From contig CAYMPW010000013.1 in the NCBI GenBank assembly GCA_964392725.1, positions 1 through 39,145 on the forward strand: DNA of 39,145 nt, in the 5' to 3' direction. This stretch comes from CAYMPW01 sp964392725 (GTDB taxonomy: Archaea > Thermoplasmatota > Thermoplasmata > Methanomassiliicoccales > Methanomethylophilaceae). Shown here one piece after another: positions 34,943 to 39,145 of the stretch. Below the pieces are notes generated by a model. It was given only the letters and a program-made list of their open reading frames with translations, made no database searches and had not been told where the DNA came from. Every line of letters starts with the position of its first letter. The first letter of the stretch is position 1. The translations under genes were made by a program, and so were the position numbers.

Positions 34943-35655
34943 AGACCGAGTCTCCTGTAAAGTTCGGCTCTTTCCGCTTTCGTAATATCTCTGTAACGTC
35001 CGGGCCTCATATCCCCAAGGAGAATATTTGCAACACGGACACGAACGAGACGCGTAACTTCATAATCGAAGTGAGCGCACATCCTGCGGATCTGACGGTT
35101 GATTCCCTGTCTCAAAACCATGGTTATTTCACATTCGCCTGTCTTTCTGACTTCGCATTTTCTTGTAAAGTTTCCGTCGAGATACACACCGTTGATCATT
35201 CCCTGAATGAATTCATCGGTTACGGGTTTGTTCAAAGACACAATGTATTCTTTATCGTGATCGTAACGCGCACGCATGATCCTGTTTGCCAAATCCCCGT
35301 TGTTGGTCATCAAAAGAAGACCCTCGGATTCTTTGTCCAAACGTCCGATTGAATAGATGCGTTTGGGATAGTTGATGTAATCAATCACATTATCGGGATC
35401 GTTGGGATCCGACGTACATGTAATTCCGACGGGTTTGTTGAAAAGTAAAATAATATCATCTATAACCAAAGAAATCTCTTTGTCTTCCACACAAACTTTC
35501 TGTCCTTTGGAAACCACATCTCCCAAAACAGCAACACGACCGTCGATGGTTACCTTTCCTTCTTCTATAAGGCGGTCTGCTGCGCGTCTAGAACATACTC
35601 CCGATTCTCCGATATAGCGGTTCAAACGCATACCCTCGCGGTCTACTTTATCCAT
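34939..35655 (-). CDS. RsuA/RluB-family pseudouridine synthase
   Basis: 238 residues. An N-terminal S4 RNA-binding domain (MRLNRYIGESGVCSRRAADRLIEEGKVTIDG) is followed by the catalytic domain, with the nucleophile D107 in GRLDKESEGLLLMTNNGDL. The family turns a uridine of rRNA into pseudouridine: RsuA acts on 16S, RluB/E/F on 23S. The target here cannot be told. AGGTG lies before ATG 35655. Archaea mostly use Cbf5/TruB, TruD and Pus10 families, so this bacterial-type gene was probably acquired. It is first in a two-gene unit with the GNAT gene. Confidence 0.92.
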   Translation of the reverse strand: MDKVDREGMRLNRYIGESGVCSRRAADRLIEEGKVTIDGRVAVLGDVVSKGQKVCVEDKEISLVIDDIILLFNKPVGITCTSDPNDPDNVIDYINYPKRIYSIGRLDKESEGLLLMTNNGDLANRIMRARYDHDKEYIVSLNKPVTDEFIQGMINGVYLDGNFTRKCEVRKTGECEITMVLRQGINRQIRRMCAHFDYEVTRLVRVRVANILLGDMRPGRYRDITKAERAELYRRLGL

Positions 35656-35739
35656 AACACCTGTGAGAAGTCCTTTTCAGATAAATCTTCCTACAAATCC
35701 AAGCAATTTGTTTTTATCCCATTGCGCATATTCTCGATT

Positions 35740-36759
35740 ATGGCATTCGGTTTATTCAGAAAGAGGGTAGGTCCCGTTATCAAAACGGAAATTCTCAATC
35801 TTCATTGGGATGTGGAAAATCCCTTCGTGTACTGCGTTAGACACGAAGATTCGTATCCCGTCGGGAACGCACAGCAAGCCCCGCCTCTAGATCAGATAGC
35901 CGGAAGAAACCTGGGACATGATTTCAAAGAAAGAATGGGTTTCAGAATGTATCAGGGAAAAGTAGTTCCCGGATTTCCAAGACATCCCCACTGCGGAGTG
36001 GAAACCATAACCACCGTCAGGAAGGGCTGCGTAGACCACGCAGACGCTTTCGGAGGCGAAGGTAGATACTCTAACGGGGATACTCACATGTTAACCTCGG
36101 GAAAGGGAATACAGCATTGCGAAATGTATCCTCTCGTAAACAGCGAATCGGAAAATCCTTTGGACATTTTACAAATCTGGCTCAATCTTCCTTCCGAATC
36201 CAAAGAAGTCGAACCCGAACAAAGAATGCTTTGGTCCGAAGATGTTCAAACCAAAGAAGAAAACGGTTGTTTCGTGAAAGTTATTCTCGGTGAATGGGAG
36301 AACCTCAAAGGTATGGAAACTTCCGAACATTCTTGGGCACACAATCCCGAAAACAAAGTCAGAATAGTATTCTTTAAACTTGATCCCAATGCCAAATTAA
36401 ACATTCCTTCGATTTCGGAAACCGCAAACAGAAACATTTACGTTTTATCCGATTCGGATATTTCCGTAAACGATGTTCCGGTGGAATATCGCAGCCGCGC
36501 AAAACTCGATTCTAACGTGGATATAACAATAACATCCGAAGAAGGATGTGAAATTCTCCTTTTGGAAGGAGAACCCATTCCTGGAAAAATAGTTTCTTTC
36601 GGTCCCTTTTTCATGTGTTCCGACGAAGAAGTCCGCAGGAAAAAAGCCGAAGCGATAAACGATGTTTGGCCTTGGCCCGTAATCGATAAATTCAACCCAA
36701 AGGGAACTCAAAGATTCTTTAAGAAAGATGGAAATTCCGAACCAGAATTCAAGGATTGA
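35740..36759 (+). CDS. Pirin-family cupin protein
   Basis: 339 residues from ATG 35740. TTG 35722 is rejected because TTTTTATCCC near 35711-35720 would place the transcript start at ATG 35740. The N-terminal cupin has the iron-binding signature of pirins: HPHCGVETIT, DHADAFGGEG and GKGIQHCEM. The C-terminal domain (EGCEILLLEGEPIPGKIVSFGPFFM) also fits. Some pirins oxidise quercetin and others bind metabolic enzymes or regulators. The role here is open. The following gene starts five bases later, so they form an operon. Confidence 0.9.
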   Translation: MAFGLFRKRVGPVIKTEILNLHWDVENPFVYCVRHEDSYPVGNAQQAPPLDQIAGRNLGHDFKERMGFRMYQGKVVPGFPRHPHCGVETITTVRKGCVDHADAFGGEGRYSNGDTHMLTSGKGIQHCEMYPLVNSESENPLDILQIWLNLPSESKEVEPEQRMLWSEDVQTKEENGCFVKVILGEWENLKGMETSEHSWAHNPENKVRIVFFKLDPNAKLNIPSISETANRNIYVLSDSDISVNDVPVEYRSRAKLDSNVDITITSEEGCEILLLEGEPIPGKIVSFGPFFMCSDEEVRRKKAEAINDVWPWPVIDKFNPKGTQRFFKKDGNSEPEFKD

Positions 36760-36763
36760 TTCA

Positions 36764-37462
36764 ATGGAAGAGAATGCCTGTTTGATTTGCGGAAAAGAGT
36801 TGGCATATTCAGACTCGGCAAAAGAAATGAAATGCGAAATCTGTGGTCAGATCAAACAATCAAACGCATCCTGCGCAAACAACCATTTCGTATGTGACAA
36901 TTGTCACACCAATCCTTCGAAATCGGCAATAATGAATTTCTGCTTAAATTCAGAATCGAAAGATCCTTTCGAAATCGCAACTAATGTTATGCAATCCCCT
37001 TTCCTTCATATGCACGGTCCCGAACATCACGTTCTCGTGGGATCCGCTTTGTTGACGGCATACAAAAATTCCGGCGGAAACATAGATTTGGAAAAATCTT
37101 TGAAAGAGATGGAAATCCGCGGAAGCAAAGTTCCCGGAGGATTCTGCGGATTCGCGGGTGCATGCGGAGCGGGAATAAGCGCGGGCATGTTCTTTTCGAT
37201 CATAACGGAAACAACCCCGATGTCAAAAGGCACTTGGGGTAAAGCAAACAAAATGACTTCCGCATGTTTATCAAGCATTGGAGATTTCGACGGTCCCCGT
37301 TGCTGCAAACGCGACACATATCTTGCGTTGAAAACCGCTTGCGAATTCACGGAAAAAGAAACCGGTATTGCAATGCAGATTCCCGAAAAGATTGTTTGTA
37401 ATTTTTCAGATAAAAATACCCAGTGTTTGAAAGAACAGTGTTTTTTCAACCCAAAACTTTGA
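36764..37462 (+). CDS. Cysteine-rich DUF5714-type protein
   Basis: 232 residues from ATG 36764. The longer reading from 36728 overlaps the pirin gene. The N-terminus is a metal-binding cluster (CLICGKEL...CEICGQ...C...CDNCH). The main domain has MHGPEHHVLVGSALLTAYKNSGG, GGFCGFAGACGAGISAGMF and a late set of cysteines (RCCKRDTYLAL...C). This combination matches the DUF5714 family as I recall it, often found in methanogens and anaerobes. Function is unknown. A metal or Fe-S cofactor is likely from the cysteine and histidine content. It is co-transcribed with the pirin gene. Confidence 0.7.
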   Translation: MEENACLICGKELAYSDSAKEMKCEICGQIKQSNASCANNHFVCDNCHTNPSKSAIMNFCLNSESKDPFEIATNVMQSPFLHMHGPEHHVLVGSALLTAYKNSGGNIDLEKSLKEMEIRGSKVPGGFCGFAGACGAGISAGMFFSIITETTPMSKGTWGKANKMTSACLSSIGDFDGPRCCKRDTYLALKTACEFTEKETGIAMQIPEKIVCNFSDKNTQCLKEQCFFNPKL

Positions 37463-37487
37463 AAATCATGAATCAAAATTAACAAAC

Positions 37488-37498
37488 TTTATAATTCA
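37488..37498 (+). promoter_or_regulatory. TATA box of the small membrane protein gene
   Basis: CTTTATAATTC lies about 25 bases before ATG 37517, giving a leaderless transcript. Confidence 0.5.
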
Positions 37499-37516
37499 AC
37501 CACCCGATACTTTTCC

Positions 37517-38104
37517 ATGGACGTACCAATAGTTTTAGCCGATTCGCCATCCTACATGGATGCATTTGTTGCGCACATGCCGGAAATCCTATTGATTTTG
37601 GCAGGTTTGTTCGCATTGTTGATTGTAGCAACATATCGTAATGACAAAGAATCCGGAAAATACAAATTTATGATGCTTATCGGACTCGTTTTGGGAGTCA
37701 TAATGATTATCTTGACGGCATCTTCATATTCCAAATGGGATTCGACGTCTTCGATTATTATTTTAGTGGCGGCATTCGCACTTATTATCAGACCCTTTAG
37801 AGAAGTTAACTTCTCGATTTTATTCGCTTTGTTCGTTCTCGCAATCGTATACGTGTTGTTGGGTGATTTAACAGGATCTTTGGAAATGTTGGCATCCGGT
37901 TGGCCCAGATTTATAGTTGCATTCGTTGCAGCAGGTCTTTCATACGCAATCTTTAGTTTTGCCGAAGCTATTGTGGACATAATCGGAAAAATTCTGAATT
38001 TGTGGCCCGTACTCGCGGTGCTTGGAATACTGTGTATTATTGAAGGAATATTGGTTTATTTCGGTTATGGTTCGATAATTGATATAATAAAGGGCTATTT
38101 ATGA
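37517..38104 (+). CDS. Multi-pass membrane protein of unknown function
   Basis: 195 residues, mostly hydrophobic. Six or so membrane segments can be drawn, for example ILLILAGLFALLIVATY, FMMLIGLVLGVIMIILTASSY, IIILVAAFALII, ILFALFVLAIVYVLLG, FIVAFVAAGLSYAIFSFAEAIV and ILNLWPVLAVLGILCIIEGILVYF. The family is not recognised. It has its own leaderless promoter and lies upstream of tRNA-Arg. No catalytic residues stand out. Confidence 0.75.
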   Translation: MDVPIVLADSPSYMDAFVAHMPEILLILAGLFALLIVATYRNDKESGKYKFMMLIGLVLGVIMIILTASSYSKWDSTSSIIILVAAFALIIRPFREVNFSILFALFVLAIVYVLLGDLTGSLEMLASGWPRFIVAFVAAGLSYAIFSFAEAIVDIIGKILNLWPVLAVLGILCIIEGILVYFGYGSIIDIIKGYL

Positions 38105-38130
38105 CCGCTAATATATCAAATACACTGAAA

Positions 38131-38141
38131 CCTTTAAATGA
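38131..38141 (+). promoter_or_regulatory. TATA box upstream of tRNA-Arg
   Basis: CTTTAAATGAT lies about 28 bases before the mature tRNA 5' end, the position expected for a tRNA promoter in archaea. It may also drive the rpl41e and tRNA-Trp genes downstream, since no other TATA-like stretch is obvious between them. Confidence 0.45.
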
Positions 38142-38164
38142 TAGTAGTTAATGGAGGGATTGCG

Positions 38165-38242
38165 GGGCCCGTGGCCTAGCCAGGATATAGCGCTGGCCTT
38201 CTAAGCCAGACGCCTCGGGTTCGAATCCCGACGGGCCCGCCA
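38165..38242 (+). tRNA. tRNA-Arg (anticodon UCU), CCA encoded
   Basis: A cloverleaf can be drawn. The acceptor is GGGCCCG/CGGGCCC, the anticodon stem CTGGC/GCCAG has loop CTTCTAA (anticodon TCT, reading AGA/AGG), and the T arm is TCGGG-TTCGAAT-CCCGA. The discriminator is G and CCA is encoded at 38240-38242. The D stem is weak. AGA codons are very common in this window, so this is a heavily used tRNA. Confidence 0.95.
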
Positions 38243-38248
38243 GAGGAT

Positions 38249-38264
38249 TACCACTTATGTGGTA
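38249..38264 (+). other. Hairpin between tRNA-Arg and rpl41e
   Basis: TACCAC and GTGGTA pair around TTAT, six bases after the encoded CCA. It may mark tRNA 3' processing or limit read-through. There is no T-run. Confidence 0.4.
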
Positions 38265-38285
38265 CAGATCCAGGAAGGAAATATC

Positions 38286-38393
38286 ATGAAAAGAAGCTCA
38301 CGCGCCTGGAAGAAACGCGGTAACCAGCGTTGGAAATGGCGCAAGAAGAAAATGAGAAGACGAAAGAGAGCACAGAAGATGCGCAAGAAGTAA
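38286..38393 (+). CDS. rpl41e: Large-subunit ribosomal protein L41e
   Basis: A 35-residue, extremely basic protein: MKRSSRAWKKRGNQRW, then KWRKKKMRRRKRAQKMRKK. The run WRKKKMRRRKR and ending KMRKK match L41e, a one-helix protein of archaeal and eukaryotic ribosomes that usually has about 25-37 residues. AGGAAGG lies six bases before ATG 38286. It sits between two tRNA genes, and a single transcript is possible. The gene is short enough to be missed by automatic calling. Confidence 0.85.
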   Translation: MKRSSRAWKKRGNQRWKWRKKKMRRRKRAQKMRKK

Positions 38394-38417
38394 CCCTGAT
38401 TAAGGTCAGGAAACCAA

Positions 38418-38590
38418 GGGAGCGTAGGCTAACCTGGCAGACTGGCGGGCTCCAGTTATAGAGCGTGATTAGAAATGGGTTTGCTGACAGTTGTGATGAA
38501 TAACTGGAGCGATGACTCAATAATTTCGCGGGGGGTAGCTCCCCCCGTGGTGGAAACCCGCTGACGGGGGTTCAAATCCCTCCACTCCCA
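38418..38590 (+). tRNA. tRNA-Trp (anticodon CCA) interrupted by an intron
   Basis: Exon 1 is 38418-38455, ending CTCCAG with anticodon CCA at 38452-38454. Exon 2 is 38556-38590. Spliced, the anticodon stem is GCGGG/CCCGC and the T arm GGGGG-TTCAAAT-CCCTC (one G-T pair). The acceptor GGGAGCG/CACTCCC has one C-A mismatch at 6-67. The discriminator is A, followed by CC only, so the CCA end is not fully encoded. The intron lies between positions 37 and 38, the usual archaeal site. Confidence 0.88.
38456..38555 (+). ncRNA. Box C/D guide RNA within the tRNA-Trp intron
   Basis: The intron holds box C GTGATTA (38465-38471), D' CTGA (38484-38487), C' GTGATGA (38493-38499) and a D-like ATGA (38512-38515), closed by GAG/CTC. 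The guide before D, ATAACTGGAGC, is the exact complement of GCTCCAGTTAT across the anticodon and 5' splice site; the fifth base upstream of D pairs with C34. The guide before D', GGGTTT, pairs with AAACCC, and its fifth base pairs with C39. It should direct 2'-O-methylation of C34 and C39, as described for the Haloferax tRNA-Trp intron (C34, U39). A CGGGGGG/CCCCCCG hairpin (38529-38547) fills the rest. Confidence 0.85.
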
Positions 38591-38618
38591 CCTTGCGCAC
38601 TTCGGTGTAAATCTAAAC

Positions 38619-38658
38619 GTACCTACCTGTGGGTAGGTACACTTCGTCTTTTTCTTTT
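38619..38658 (+). terminator. Terminator after tRNA-Trp
   Basis: GTACCTACC and GGTAGGTAC form a nine-base-pair stem with loop TGTG, then a T-rich tail including CTTTTTCTTTT. Nothing else is seen between here and the MarR-type gene. Confidence 0.7.
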
Positions 38659-38752
38659 AAAAATTATTGTTTCGTCATTCTTCACGTTTTTATCAATGAA
38701 TTTTTCTAAAAGCGTGGCTGTTTTATAACAATAATTTGATCTTCAAAAATAT

Positions 38753-39145
38753 TCAATAGATATCTTCAATGATTTTGCAAAATAGATCTAGCTCTTCTTC
38801 AGAATATTTTTCTTTAAGTCTTTCTTCTATGTCCTTAAATTCTTCTAAATATTCCATCTGAGCTATTTTTTCTTTTTCTGAAAGGTATAATTTCTTTTCA
38901 CGCCGGTCTTCGGGATTTTCCATTCTTACGATATATCCCTTTTTGACCATGCGATTTAGTCTTATTGTTACTGCTGAACGTGCAATATTTAGATTATCTG
39001 CTAAGAATGATGCGGTACATCCTTCATAAAAATGTATGAGTAAAAGATATTGAAGATCATAATATGAAATATCATCAGAAAATTCTGATTTTTTCTTCAA
39101 TTCATCCATTGATGCATTAACATAATGTTTGACCAAGGATTCTTT
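38753..39145 (-). CDS. MarR-family transcriptional regulator, 5' end outside the window
   Basis: The open frame continues to the window edge, so the start is not seen and at least 130 codons are present. The winged-helix core is clear: a turn-helix CTASFLADNLNIARSAVTIRLNRMVKKGYI, then the MarR wing signature MENPEDRREKKLYLSEKEK (D-x-R-x-x-K-x-x-x-L-T/S). Long helices on both sides form the dimer interface. Such proteins usually repress nearby genes and respond to a small ligand. The target is unknown because the upstream region is cut off. Confidence 0.88.
   Translation of the reverse strand, partial: KESLVKHYVNASMDELKKKSEFSDDISYYDLQYLLLIHFYEGCTASFLADNLNIARSAVTIRLNRMVKKGYIVRMENPEDRREKKLYLSEKEKIAQMEYLEEFKDIEERLKEKYSEEELDLFCKIIEDIY

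Overview
The window looks like a chromosome segment from an archaeon, most likely a gut or rumen member of the Methanomassiliicoccales (Thermoplasmatota). The archaeal assignment is firm. It rests on an L41e ribosomal protein gene, a tRNA-Trp whose intron carries a box C/D guide RNA, and TATA boxes about 25-30 bases before many starts, several of which look leaderless. The order-level assignment is inference. It rests on three surface proteins, two of them built from InlB-type (Listeria-Bacteroides) repeats, on many bacterial-type genes (AddAB-like pair, ThrRS, Fhs, RsuA-type pseudouridine synthase, YefM/YoeB), and on the absence of TAG as a stop codon in all 31 genes called here, as expected where TAG is reserved for pyrrolysine.

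Layout. 1-332 is a promoter plus a long structured leader. 333-6776 encodes two large secreted or anchored InlB-repeat proteins and a small winged-helix regulator whose gene overlaps the second. 7016-8014 holds a zinc-ribbon membrane protein and a degenerate DnaQ-like protein. 8105-13673 is an AddB-like/AddA-like helicase-nuclease pair. 13759-17634 holds thrS and a tight thioredoxin / short-chain dehydrogenase / thioredoxin reductase operon. 17667-22386 holds formate-tetrahydrofolate ligase, a HAD phosphatase, a Sel1-repeat protein, a YefM/YoeB-like toxin-antitoxin pair and a membrane-anchored protein with an InlB-like repeat.

22609-31098 is the most striking part: a five-gene operon encoding an Hsp70 fused to a von Willebrand A domain, a 1008-residue protein (J-like start, zinc ribbons, FN3-like repeats), a zinc-ribbon GTPase, a GrpE-like factor and a second Hsp70 without a lid. 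The genes are 14, -4, 9 and 2 bases apart, with one good terminator at the end. Together they supply an ATPase chaperone cycle, a nucleotide exchange factor, a GTP switch and a metal-dependent adhesion domain. I read it as a dedicated chaperone-GTPase device, possibly a stress or conflict system. The function is not established by the sequence.

31105-33747 is a structured leader and a third anchored surface protein. 33917-38104 holds a YbjN-like protein, an RsuA-type pseudouridine synthase with a GNAT acetyltransferase, a pirin, a DUF5714-type cysteine-rich protein and a small membrane protein. 38165-38590 is tRNA-Arg(UCU), rpl41e and the intron-containing tRNA-Trp. A MarR-type regulator runs off the right edge.

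The surface genes differ from their neighbours in several ways. They are richer in A+T over most of their length, have leaders of roughly 170-220 bases where many other genes look leaderless, and in one case carry an 11-G tract over the ribosome binding site, an arrangement suited to variable expression.
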